Assembly: GCF_000336915.1 (NCBI RefSeq)
Contig: NZ_AOMD01000033.1
Span: forward strand, 1 to 34,637
Direction: 5' to 3'
Source: Halococcus saccharolyticus DSM 5350
GTDB taxonomy: Archaea > Halobacteriota > Halobacteria > Halobacteriales > Halococcaceae
Length of the DNA stretch: 34,637 nucleotides
Shown here: piece after piece, positions 16,951 through 22,796 of the stretch
Layout: the number at the start of each line of letters is the position of its first letter
Position numbering within the stretch: the stretch's first letter is position 1
Position numbers and translations under genes: made by a program
The notes under the pieces: generated by a model
Database searches by the model: none
Told to the model about the DNA's origin: nothing
What the model saw: the letters and a program-made list of their open reading frames with translations, nothing else

Positions 16951-17003
16951 TTCCGGAACTTCCGGAACTCGCCGATTGCCAATTCCAACGCCGTAGCTTT
17001 AAG
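16951..17003 (+). promoter_or_regulatory. Tandem TTCCGGAAC repeat and TATA box before the PH-domain gene
   Basis: Two directly adjoining copies of TTCCGGAAC (16951-16959 and 16960-16968) each contain the perfect palindrome TTCCGGAA. CTTTAAG at 16997-17003 is a good haloarchaeal TATA box 29-35 bases before the ATG at 17032. The double site lies immediately upstream of the box, where an activator or repressor would act. No such site is known to me. The rest of the gap from 16770 holds no recognisable gene. Confidence 0.5.
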
Positions 17004-17031
17004 ACAACGCCACAACAGGATTAGACGAACC

Positions 17032-17469
17032 ATGCTCGGCAGTCAAAGTGTTCGCGGCGTCGACCTGATGGACGGTGAGGAAGTGCTCCACGTCCAGCAA
17101 CCAAGATGGCGCGATTACTTTTGGAGCACGACGATCGGGATCGTGGGTATCGCAGCGTTCGGTCTCGGTCTCCTCGTCCTCTGGTGGGTCTGGCGGCAAA
17201 AGCGTGCGAAGCGTCTGGTCATCACGAACGAACGGGTGATCCAGTCCTACACCACCCGGAAGAGCAGCGAAACCACCGAGTACCCGATCCGGAACATCGA
17301 CCAGCTCGAAACCAGCGGCGAGCGCCGGAGTTGGATTGGCTCGAAGAAGGGCACGATCGCTTTCTCGGCGGGCGGCGGTGGTGAGCGCGTCGAACTCACA
17401 GGGCTCCGTGACTATGACGAGATGGCGACCACCATCAGAGAACAGCAGCGCAGGATCGCCGCGCAGTAG
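17032..17469 (+). CDS. Membrane-anchored PH-like domain protein (bPH2/YdbS-like)
   Basis: From the ATG at 17032 the product has 145 residues. The N-terminal part (DGEEVLHVQQPRWRDYFW) precedes one hydrophobic segment (GIVGIAAFGLGLLVLWWVW). A PH-like domain follows, with the usual phrases RLVITNERVIQSYTTRKS, EYPIRNIDQLETSGERR and GTIAFSAGGGGERVELTGL. This VxNxRVI...T....EIPL..I..V pattern defines the bacterial PH-domain (YdbS/YdbT-type) group, which sits at the cytoplasmic face of the membrane; its ligand is not known. Upstream in-frame codons back to 16900 cross the TATA box and operator-like repeat and were rejected. As provirus cargo it could alter host membrane traffic or exclusion; that is speculation. 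Confidence 0.8.
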   Translation: MLGSQSVRGVDLMDGEEVLHVQQPRWRDYFWSTTIGIVGIAAFGLGLLVLWWVWRQKRAKRLVITNERVIQSYTTRKSSETTEYPIRNIDQLETSGERRSWIGSKKGTIAFSAGGGGERVELTGLRDYDEMATTIREQQRRIAAQ

Positions 17470-17497
17470 GTCTTCAAGAACTGCTCTTCTGGCGTAG

Positions 17498-17504
17498 TTT
17501 TAAG
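17498..17504 (+). promoter_or_regulatory. TATA box of the lipoprotein gene
   Basis: TTTTAAG lies 29-35 bases upstream of the lipoprotein ATG at 17533, in the short gap after the PH-domain gene. The spacing fits leaderless transcription, so the lipoprotein probably has its own promoter rather than depending on the PH-domain gene. Confidence 0.5.
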
Positions 17505-17532
17505 ATGCCCTGACAGTATTGTAAGATGGACA

Positions 17533-18459
17533 ATGGACAGACGAAAGTACCTTTCCGCGGCGGCACTCGCGACAGTCGGGCTGGCGGGCTGCTCAGGTGA
17601 CTCAGGTGGTAACAACAGTTCGAACGGCAGCGGCGGTGGATCCAACGCGACCGAAGCAGCCACAGACACCCAGGCCGCGACGGCGACTGAGGCCGAAACC
17701 GAGATGACGACGACTGCTGGCAACGTCGAGACACAGGCGGCGACCGAAGCCGAGACGGCCGCCGGCGAAGAGACCACGATGGCGAGCAACGAGACCGAGG
17801 CCATGACGACCTCGGGCGACGAGCCCACGACCGGTGGGCCCCAGACCACCGGGAGCGCGACCAATGGGAGCGCGAACGCCACCGGGAACGCGTCGGCATC
17901 GTCTTCGGGCGGGTTCTCGGAGACCTTCTCCGGCAGCGGCACCTCGACGATCGAAGACCTCCAATTGTCACCGGGCCCAGTCACCGCAGAGTTCTCGGTC
18001 GGTAGCGAAGGCTACTACTCAGTGACCCTCGTCACGCTTGAGGGCGAGTCTTACCAGGACGTCTTCCTCGTCGACGGGATCATCTCCGGCGAGGGGTCGC
18101 AGGTCAAAACTGCTGCCGTCGGCGGGGGGTACAACCTCAACGTCGAGATCGAGGGCGACTGGGAGCTCACGATCGAGCAGCCCACCGACCTCCAACCCGA
18201 ATCGCTGCCGATCGATGCGAGCGGCGATGGCATGAGTTATCTCGGCCCGTTCCAGTTCGACGGTCCGACGACGTTCCAAGGGTCACACGGCGGCGATGCG
18301 AACTTCATCGTCACGGGGATCCCCACCGACCCCTCGGGGGTGCAGGCATCAATCTTTAACAAAATGGAGAACTTCGAGGGTGAGACAACCGCCCGCGTGA
18401 GCGGCACGAAGTACATCAACGTGGTAGCGAACGGCGAGTGGTCGCTCTCGTCCGGGTAG
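17533..18459 (+). CDS. Tat-exported lipoprotein with duplicated beta-domain
   Basis: The 308-residue product starts MDRRKYLSAAALATVGLAGC: a twin-arginine motif, a short hydrophobic core and a lipobox with C20, so it should be exported by Tat and lipid-anchored outside the cell. Residues about 21-135 form a low-complexity Thr/Ala/Glu/Gly/Asn linker, typical of haloarchaeal lipoproteins and open to glycosylation. Residues about 140-220 (GPVTAEFSVGSEGYYSVTL, ending NVEIEGDWELTIEQP) and about 240-308 (GPTTFQGSHGGDANFIVTG, ending NVVANGEWSLSSG) look like two copies of one beta-sandwich, each closing with a G(D/E)W(E/S)L strand. An ATG seven bases earlier is out of frame. In a provirus, surface lipoproteins often block superinfection, a role not shown here. 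Confidence 0.82.
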   Translation: MDRRKYLSAAALATVGLAGCSGDSGGNNSSNGSGGGSNATEAATDTQAATATEAETEMTTTAGNVETQAATEAETAAGEETTMASNETEAMTTSGDEPTTGGPQTTGSATNGSANATGNASASSSGGFSETFSGSGTSTIEDLQLSPGPVTAEFSVGSEGYYSVTLVTLEGESYQDVFLVDGIISGEGSQVKTAAVGGGYNLNVEIEGDWELTIEQPTDLQPESLPIDASGDGMSYLGPFQFDGPTTFQGSHGGDANFIVTGIPTDPSGVQASIFNKMENFEGETTARVSGTKYINVVANGEWSLSSG

Positions 18460-18479
18460 CGCCCGCGACGCCACCGACG

Positions 18480-18731
18480 CTACAGCCGATCGGCCACACT
18501 CCAGTCATAGGCAGAGGGCTCGTCGAGCACTTCGATCACAATCCGATCATCAGTTTGAAATCGATTGACTTTCCGGTAGGCGAACTCCAGCGCCGCCGCC
18601 TTCGTATCCTGGCCTATTTCATGGGTTCTACGGTCATCTTTCCAGACAACACCCCATCCACCGCTCGAACGGGGGTGGACCGTGACTTTGTTTGGTGATC
18701 GGCCGAACAACCCGCGGAGTTTTTCCAACAT
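18480..18731 (-). CDS. DUF2188-like small protein
   Basis: The 83-residue product begins MLEKLRGLFGRSPNKVTVHP. Its core, VTVHPRSSGGWGVVWKDDRR followed by THEIGQDTKAAALEFAYRKV, matches the DUF2188 pattern V.V.P...GGW.V...G..R......TK..A...A....R, a short beta-beta-alpha fold found widely in bacteria and haloarchaea, with no assigned function. The ATG at 18731 was chosen over an upstream start at 18794 because the conserved region begins right after it and the intervening codons have no family content. It is the last gene of the leftward accessory operon and converges on the lipoprotein gene. Confidence 0.7.
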   Translation of the reverse strand: MLEKLRGLFGRSPNKVTVHPRSSGGWGVVWKDDRRTHEIGQDTKAAALEFAYRKVNRFQTDDRIVIEVLDEPSAYDWSVADRL

Positions 18732-18790
18732 AGATGTCTTATGGTACCGAGACGCATGAGGGTGCCGGCGGCCACTTCGAATCTCAGCGC

Positions 18791-18913
18791 TCACGCCTCG
18801 CGGCCGCGGCAGTCTACACAGACACCGTCTTCGAGATAGATATCAAGGACGCTGTCGCCACACTCTGTACATTCCTCGGTGATGCTATCGTCACCGGCAC
18901 CATCTGTTGTCAT
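18791..18913 (-). CDS. Tiny zinc-ribbon protein (40 residues)
   Basis: The reading frame MTTDGAGDDSITEE... contains CTECGDS at about residues 15-21 and CVDCRG at about 32-37, a complete four-cysteine zinc ribbon in a 40-residue protein. The MTTDG start is typical of haloarchaea. It lies in line between the two-helix protein and the DUF2188-like gene, with short gaps (33 and 59 bases). It is too short for usual gene length cut-offs. Role unknown; proteins of this kind are frequent in haloarchaeal viruses and often mediate nucleic-acid or protein contacts. Confidence 0.62.
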   Translation of the reverse strand: MTTDGAGDDSITEECTECGDSVLDIYLEDGVCVDCRGREA

Positions 18914-18946
18914 AGTTCCTGCAATACGTGCCGGGGCTATATACAT

Positions 18947-19177
18947 TCATTCCAGTTCCTCGGCAGTCAGCGCGTCCGCACTCGCGGCGACACTGTGGAC
19001 GAGGAGCCCAAGTGTCCCGAGGAGGAGTAGCCCGAGCGCTGGGCCGACAAGCCAGAGGTCGACATCGAAGAAGGCGATCGCAGCATAGCCGATGACCCAC
19101 ACGACCGCGCTGATCACTCCGCCGAGGAAGAGCCCCTGCCCGACGGCGAGGCTATGGTTGTCGACCACCGTCAACAC
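18947..19177 (-). CDS. Small two-helix membrane protein
   Basis: The 76-residue product has a polar N-terminus (MLTVVDNHSLAVGQ) and two long hydrophobic helices, LFLGGVISAVVWVIGYAAIA and LWLVGPALGLLLLGTLGLLV, joined by a short acidic turn FFDVD. The C-terminus is acidic (ADALTAEELE). The layout resembles phage holins or membrane-embedded exclusion proteins, but no family is recognised and archaeal holins are poorly known. Its start lies 26 bases inside the upstream zinc-protein gene, so they are cotranscribed. Confidence 0.65.
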   Translation of the reverse strand: MLTVVDNHSLAVGQGLFLGGVISAVVWVIGYAAIAFFDVDLWLVGPALGLLLLGTLGLLVHSVAASADALTAEELE

Positions 19178-19334
19178 CTGGCCGTTCTCTGTAGGGCGTC
19201 CCGCATCGGCGACACTCCAGGTCGAAGTACTCCGGTTCCGGTGGGTTGTGGGTTGGCGGCGGGAAGTCGTGGCCGACCAGCGCGCATACGGCGCGGCCGG
19301 TCTTCTCAGCGAGACACGCTCGGCTAGCGGACAT
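19152..19334 (-). CDS. Small zinc-binding protein (DUF1660-like pattern)
   Basis: The 60-residue product (MSASRACLAEKTGRAVCALV) has the layout C-x(3)-GH-x(18)-C-x2-C: CALVGHDFPPPTHNPP and then FDLECRRCGTPYRE. A conserved GH near the start followed by C-x2-C resembles the small phage zinc proteins called DUF1660. The ATG at 19334 is preferred to a GTG two codons upstream. Its 3' end overlaps the start of the next gene by 26 bases. Function unknown. Confidence 0.55.
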   Translation of the reverse strand: MSASRACLAEKTGRAVCALVGHDFPPPTHNPPEPEYFDLECRRCGTPYRERPGVDGGRQP

Positions 19335-19389
19335 ACTCACGCCTCCTATTGTGCGTCTAAAAAGTGTTCTGTGCCGATCAATTGTTTGG

Positions 19390-19584
19390 TTACTTGAACA
19401 TACTCGCCGGATCGTCGGGGAGATCGAGCTGGCGCTCCTCCATCGCCTTCATGTGCCAGTGTTGCACTCGCGACTGATAGAGCTGCATTGCCATCTCGTC
19501 GATCGCGTCGGTCTCGTGGTCGCGGGCGATCTCCTCGGCATCGTCGACGCTCATCTTCATGAGCTTCTTGTAGAAATCCTTCAT
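19390..19584 (-). CDS. Small helical hypothetical protein
   Basis: The 64-residue product (MKDFYKKLMKMSVDDAEEIA) is predicted almost entirely helical, with a charged middle (HETDAIDEMAMQLYQSRVQH) and end (MEERQLDLPDDPASMF). The ATG overlaps the stop of the winged-helix gene by four bases (ATGA), so the pair is translationally coupled and the products may act together. No family is recognised. Confidence 0.7.
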   Translation of the reverse strand: MKDFYKKLMKMSVDDAEEIARDHETDAIDEMAMQLYQSRVQHWHMKAMEERQLDLPDDPASMFK

Positions 19585-19811
19585 CGGTCGCGGGGATCCT
19601 CCACAAACTCGTAGAGCCCTCGGTTCACTTTCTTGACCCAGCCCGCGTCAACGAGACTTCCGAGCGCGTCGTTCACGCGCTGCTTTTCCATATCGGTAGC
19701 CTGGCGGATTCTGAGCGGATTCGCACGATGCTCGTCTTTGAACACGGCCAACACCTCCTCCTGTTGCCCGGTGGGATCGAAGTTCTCGTTAACCACTACT
19801 GATACGCTCAT
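19581..19811 (-). CDS. Small winged-helix DNA-binding protein
   Basis: The 76-residue product contains a complete winged helix: helix 1 GQQEEVLAVFKDEHRA, helix-turn-helix NPLRIRQATDMEKQRVNDAL, helix GSLVDAGWVKKV and wing NRGLYEFVEDP. The pattern resembles the MarR/phiH1-like regulators common in haloarchaea. It is the first gene of the leftward accessory operon and likely autoregulates: a 6-bp inverted repeat lies 66-80 bases upstream, between it and the divergent rightward operon. GGTGA five bases before the ATG may serve as a ribosome-binding site. Confidence 0.78.
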   Translation of the reverse strand: MSVSVVVNENFDPTGQQEEVLAVFKDEHRANPLRIRQATDMEKQRVNDALGSLVDAGWVKKVNRGLYEFVEDPRDR

Positions 19812-19876
19812 AGAGTCACCACATAGTCCTTTTCGACTTCCAGAAACAAGTAGCTAACGCAGTACAATCTAATGTC

Positions 19877-19891
19877 CGTTACTCCGTAACG
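19877..19891. promoter_or_regulatory. Inverted repeat between divergent accessory operons
   Basis: CGTTAC-tcc-GTAACG is a perfect inverted repeat with a 3-base spacer, in the 181-base gap between the leftward winged-helix gene and the rightward small-gene operon. It is a candidate operator for the winged-helix protein at 19581-19811. No clear TATA box is seen on either side. The assignment is by symmetry and position. Confidence 0.42.
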
Positions 19892-19932
19892 CTTATGTCA
19901 CCAGGGAATTGAGTATTCACTGTAACCCGAGA

Positions 19933-19991
19933 CCGTCGCAGGAAGACGGCCCCGCGCCTTGAACGCGGGACCACGGGTTGCGAGGCAACCC
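19933..19991 (+). other. Three consecutive hairpins ending at a start codon
   Basis: Three inverted repeats follow each other: CCGTC/GACGG (19933-19937, 19945-19949), CCCGCG/CGCGGG (19951-19956, 19964-19969) and GGGTTGC/GCAACCC (19975-19981, 19985-19991, loop GAG). The last ends one base before the ATG at 19993. Such a structured leader is odd among leaderless haloarchaeal genes. It could be a 5'-UTR control element, a transposon-end relic of the IS200/IS605-TnpB kind, or a small RNA overlapping the gene. None of these can be settled from sequence alone. Confidence 0.4.
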
Positions 19992-19992
19992 A

Positions 19993-20367
19993 ATGTCGAC
20001 TGACGCACTCGCCGCTGATGAACCCAGCGGAACGACGGAAGCATCGACCGACGACAAGCGCGTTCTCGATCTCGACGACGTCGAACCCGCGAGCGTCCCC
20101 GGCGCGACGGTGATCTTCGCACCCGCCTACGACCGGACCGACGACGGCGCAGCGCTGGAGTACGACGGCGACGTCCCGATCGCGGCGGTCGGGGTGTACT
20201 CCGGTCGCGACGCTCGCGAAGCGCTCGCCGAGCACTACGACCCGGCGAACATCGACCGGGCGTTCCGCGTGGGCGAGTGGATGGTTCGGGAGAAGCCCCA
20301 GCGGGCGACCGCGGCGGTCAGCTGCGTCGAGAGCGCTCTCGCGACCGACGGGGGCGAGGACCGATGA
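19993..20367 (+). CDS. Hypothetical acidic protein, first gene of a four-gene operon
   Basis: The ATG at 19993 gives 124 residues (MSTDALAADEPSGTTEASTD). After a polar tail, a compact domain follows: VPGATVIFAPAYDRTDDGAA, VPIAAVGVYSGRDAREALAE and FRVGEWMVREKPQRATAAVS. The protein is strongly acidic, as haloarchaeal cytoplasmic proteins are. No family is recognised. It heads four tightly overlapping rightward genes and is preceded by three hairpins. A TTG five codons upstream lies inside the third hairpin and was rejected. Confidence 0.65.
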   Translation: MSTDALAADEPSGTTEASTDDKRVLDLDDVEPASVPGATVIFAPAYDRTDDGAALEYDGDVPIAAVGVYSGRDAREALAEHYDPANIDRAFRVGEWMVREKPQRATAAVSCVESALATDGGEDR

Positions 20368-20531
20368 CGCTTCGATGCACCTGCGGTTCGGGCGCGCTCG
20401 AGATCACAAGCCAGTCCTATCACGGCGACAGCGCGTTCGAATCCTACGAGTGCCAGCACTGCGGCCGCACAGGGACCCTCGATCACGACGGAGCCACGGG
20501 GAGCACCCGCCTTTCAGGGTGTCTCCAGTGA
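20364..20531 (+). CDS. Small zinc-ribbon protein (55 residues)
   Basis: MTLRCTCGSGALEITSQSYH opens with a CxC pair, and YECQHCGRTGTL supplies C-x2-C, making a four-cysteine zinc ribbon. A His-rich and Gly-rich tail follows. Its ATG overlaps the upstream stop by four bases (ATGA), and its stop overlaps the next GTG. It is in an operon of small viral proteins of unknown role and could contact nucleic acid or a protein partner. Confidence 0.68.
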   Translation: MTLRCTCGSGALEITSQSYHGDSAFESYECQHCGRTGTLDHDGATGSTRLSGCLQ

Positions 20532-20716
20532 CGATCGACCAGTTTTCGGCCGGGATGAAGCTCCGCGCGACGTCGACGGGCGTGATCTACCGCGTCCAGT
20601 CGGTCGGCGACGAGCGCGTGATCGCCCGCGGCCCCTGGGGGTCGACCGGCGTTGATCGCGAGGCGCTCGAGGCGGACATCGAGACGGGAACGATCGAGAT
20701 CGCGTCCTGGCCGTGA
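20528..20716 (+). CDS. Small hypothetical protein
   Basis: The 62-residue product starts with GTG at 20528, which overlaps the previous stop (GTGA). It has a beta-rich core: FSAGMKLRATSTGVIYRVQS, then VGDERVIARGPWG and LEADIETGTIEIAS. The strand pattern suggests a small barrel, such as an SH3-like fold, but no family can be named. Coupling to both neighbours supports translation. Confidence 0.6.
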   Translation: MTIDQFSAGMKLRATSTGVIYRVQSVGDERVIARGPWGSTGVDREALEADIETGTIEIASWP

Positions 20717-20976
20717 ACGGTCAGGGACGAACGGACTCCGACGAGACGACGGTTCGGTGGGGCGATTCTTGCTGGCGACTTACTGACCGAGAGCCCCCTC
20801 TCGTCCGATTGGTCCGCATGTCCGACGCCGACGCGCTGCGCGCAGCTGGCGATGTGGTCTGGATACCGGAGCGCTGGACCGCCGATTGCGGCGATTTGAA
20901 CGCATTCGCGGTCTGTAGATTTTCCACCGTTCGGAGACGACAATGCTGCCGCTGGTCGGCTACCTACCAGGTATAA
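20713..20976 (+). CDS. Small hypothetical protein
   Basis: The GTG at 20713 overlaps the preceding stop (GTGA) and opens an 87-residue frame (MNGQGRTDSDETTVRWGDSC). The first 65 residues read as normal haloarchaeal protein (VRLVRMSDADALRAAGDVVW). The end, RRRQCCRWSATYQV, is less convincing and may be past a decayed boundary. It closes the rightward operon, 146 bases before the O-antigen-ligase-like gene. No family is recognised. Confidence 0.5.
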   Translation: MNGQGRTDSDETTVRWGDSCWRLTDREPPLVRLVRMSDADALRAAGDVVWIPERWTADCGDLNAFAVCRFSTVRRRQCCRWSATYQV

Positions 20977-21090
20977 CCGGCATCCTTAGAACCGCTGAGA
21001 GCGTCCCACGATCGAACTACAGATCCGACCACCGATCGTATGGCCAGCCACCACTATGCGCTACCTGGGGATGACCTCGCACACCAGAGA

Positions 21091-21098
21091 GTTTTTAT
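21091..21098 (+). promoter_or_regulatory. TATA-like box of the O-antigen-ligase-like gene
   Basis: GTTTTTAT lies 25-32 bases before the ATG at 21123, the spacing expected of a leaderless haloarchaeal transcript. The gene thus appears to have its own promoter, independent of the late operon on the other strand. This fits expression in the lysogen. Confidence 0.55.
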
Positions 21099-21122
21099 TT
21101 CATCCAAATAACATCGTCTCTG

Positions 21123-22796
21123 ATGACGCATTCATACTTCCCAGGCAATTCGTCGCTGGTTCCAGCGATCGATACTGGCCTTTCAAAGCGTGGTGAAGCG
21201 TTATTACTCGCCATCGTTCTGACGGGTGGCCTGACGTTCGTCACACCGTTACTCTCGCTGTTTGTCGGCGTTCCCACACTCGCACTCGTGGCGCTGACTG
21301 GCGCGGGGTATGCGGCGCTTGCGCTGTTTCTCCGCCGGACAGTCGTCTCAATCTACGTTGCACTCATCGTCACAGTGACGTTTGCCGCGAACGTCCCGCT
21401 CGCGAGCACGGGCGAGTTCGTTGGCCACCTCGGACCGCAACTCTGGCTGGTGCAACTCCCGCTCGCGGGGGCCGTGGCGTTTCTCGTTGCCGACCTCTTC
21501 GCGGACAACCCCCGCGATTTCGACCCGTCAACCCCCGGACTTCTCTTCGGGGGGTTCGTCGTGTGGAGTTTCTTGGCGGCGATCTTCGGCGCAACCGCGC
21601 GGACCGATGCGGCGCTTTACTTCGCCTGGTTCGTCCTCCAGGGTCTCGCCGCGTTCGCTGTCACGCACCACGCCGTCAGGATTGACATCATCCGGCTGCG
21701 GACGCTCGTCGAGACGTTTCTCGTCGTCGTGGCGGCCCAGACGGCGGTCGCGGTGGTCCAGTTTTTCCACGGCGGACTGCTCGGTCTGAGCCGTCTCGGC
21801 GAGAGCGCGCACATCCCGATCTCGCCGGTCTCGCTCGGTCCACTTGGCGAGTTCGCTACCGGGACGTATGTTGCAGGGTTCACCGGGATGTCGTTCATCC
21901 TCGCGACACTCATCGTCCTCGCCGTGCCGATCGCGATCGTGCTCGCGCTCCGAACGGACGGGTGGCGTCGGTGGGGGTTGGTCGCCATTGTGATCGTGAT
22001 GGCTGCTGTGTTGAGAATGACTGGCAGCGACGCCGCACGTGGGGGGATTGTCGTGGCAGCGCTCGCACTCGCCGGTCTGACTCTTGCCGTCTATGGGATG
22101 CCGCCCAAACGCAACGGGCGCGCACTGGTGAAACGATACGTCGTTATAGCCGCACTGACACTTGTGAGCGCCGCAGCGTTGTTTTATCCCTCGGCCTCGT
22201 CCGGCACAGGATCGCACCTCACCGACCTCAGCGGCAACGATGGTGGCACCGACGCGACCGGCGGAGGTGGCGGGGGTAACGCTGGCGGTGACGCGCCCAC
22301 ACAGCCAACTGGTGGACCGGACATCGAGGCGATACTCCGTGACCTGACAATTCCGCTGTTCGACATCGGGACGCTCGGCATTCGCCTCCAGCAGTATATC
22401 ACTGGTATCGAGCTGTTCATCCAGTATCCGCTGTTCGGTATCGGCGGTGCGAACTTCCCGTACTATGCGACAGCGCGGGGTCTTCCCAAAGAAATCCCGT
22501 TGCATAACATCTACATCGCACTGCTCGCTGAGACGGGGCTTCCAGGGTTTCTCCTCTACGTCGGTGCCGTTGCGGCCGTTCTCTGGATGGGGTGGCGAGC
22601 GATCGCCTCCACGGCCGACTCGCTCGACCGAGCGCTTCTCGTGGGCGTCCTCGCCGGAATGATTGGTTATCTCGCCTTCGCCTTCTGGGATACGCTCATG
22701 CTGACGAAAGTCGCCGGGCTCTTCTCGTTCTGGATTCTCGCGGGCGGAGTGGTCGGCCACGCGCGACGACAGCCGTTCGAGTCTGAGAGAGGTTAG
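21123..22796 (+). CDS. O-antigen ligase/polymerase (Wzy/WaaL)-like membrane protein, likely viral cargo
   Basis: The 557-residue protein has about twelve hydrophobic helices and a large extracytoplasmic loop of about 100 residues (from about residue 355) containing a Gly-rich stretch. Hallmarks of the O-antigen ligase/Wzy family are present: an arginine early in the loop region (SDAARGGIVV), QYITGIELFIQYPLFGIGGA, and IPLHNIYIALLAETGLPGF, where the PLxGxGxxxF and HN.Y....E.G..G motifs hold the key Arg and His of the family. Such enzymes polymerise or transfer lipid-linked glycans outside the cell. It has its own TATA box, is intact, and converges on the tail-spike gene, overlapping it by four bases. 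That layout suggests lysogenic conversion of surface glycans, perhaps protecting against infection. The exact substrate is not known. Confidence 0.85.
   Translation: MTHSYFPGNSSLVPAIDTGLSKRGEALLLAIVLTGGLTFVTPLLSLFVGVPTLALVALTGAGYAALALFLRRTVVSIYVALIVTVTFAANVPLASTGEFVGHLGPQLWLVQLPLAGAVAFLVADLFADNPRDFDPSTPGLLFGGFVVWSFLAAIFGATARTDAALYFAWFVLQGLAAFAVTHHAVRIDIIRLRTLVETFLVVVAAQTAVAVVQFFHGGLLGLSRLGESAHIPISPVSLGPLGEFATGTYVAGFTGMSFILATLIVLAVPIAIVLALRTDGWRRWGLVAIVIVMAAVLRMTGSDAARGGIVVAALALAGLTLAVYGMPPKRNGRALVKRYVVIAALTLVSAAALFYPSASSGTGSHLTDLSGNDGGTDATGGGGGGNAGGDAPTQPTGGPDIEAILRDLTIPLFDIGTLGIRLQQYITGIELFIQYPLFGIGGANFPYYATARGLPKEIPLHNIYIALLAETGLPGFLLYVGAVAAVLWMGWRAIASTADSLDRALLVGVLAGMIGYLAFAFWDTLMLTKVAGLFSFWILAGGVVGHARRQPFESERG

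Noticed and set aside
19933-19992. A tRNA on the minus strand (CCGCG-TTCAAGG-CGCGG looks like a T arm)
   Set aside because: The neighbouring stem cannot form an anticodon arm with a 7-base loop and U33, and no acceptor pairing was found, so no tRNA is called.
19933-20976. An IS200/IS605-type transposon
   Set aside because: The hairpins recall transposon ends, but no TnpA or TnpB coding sequence is present nearby.
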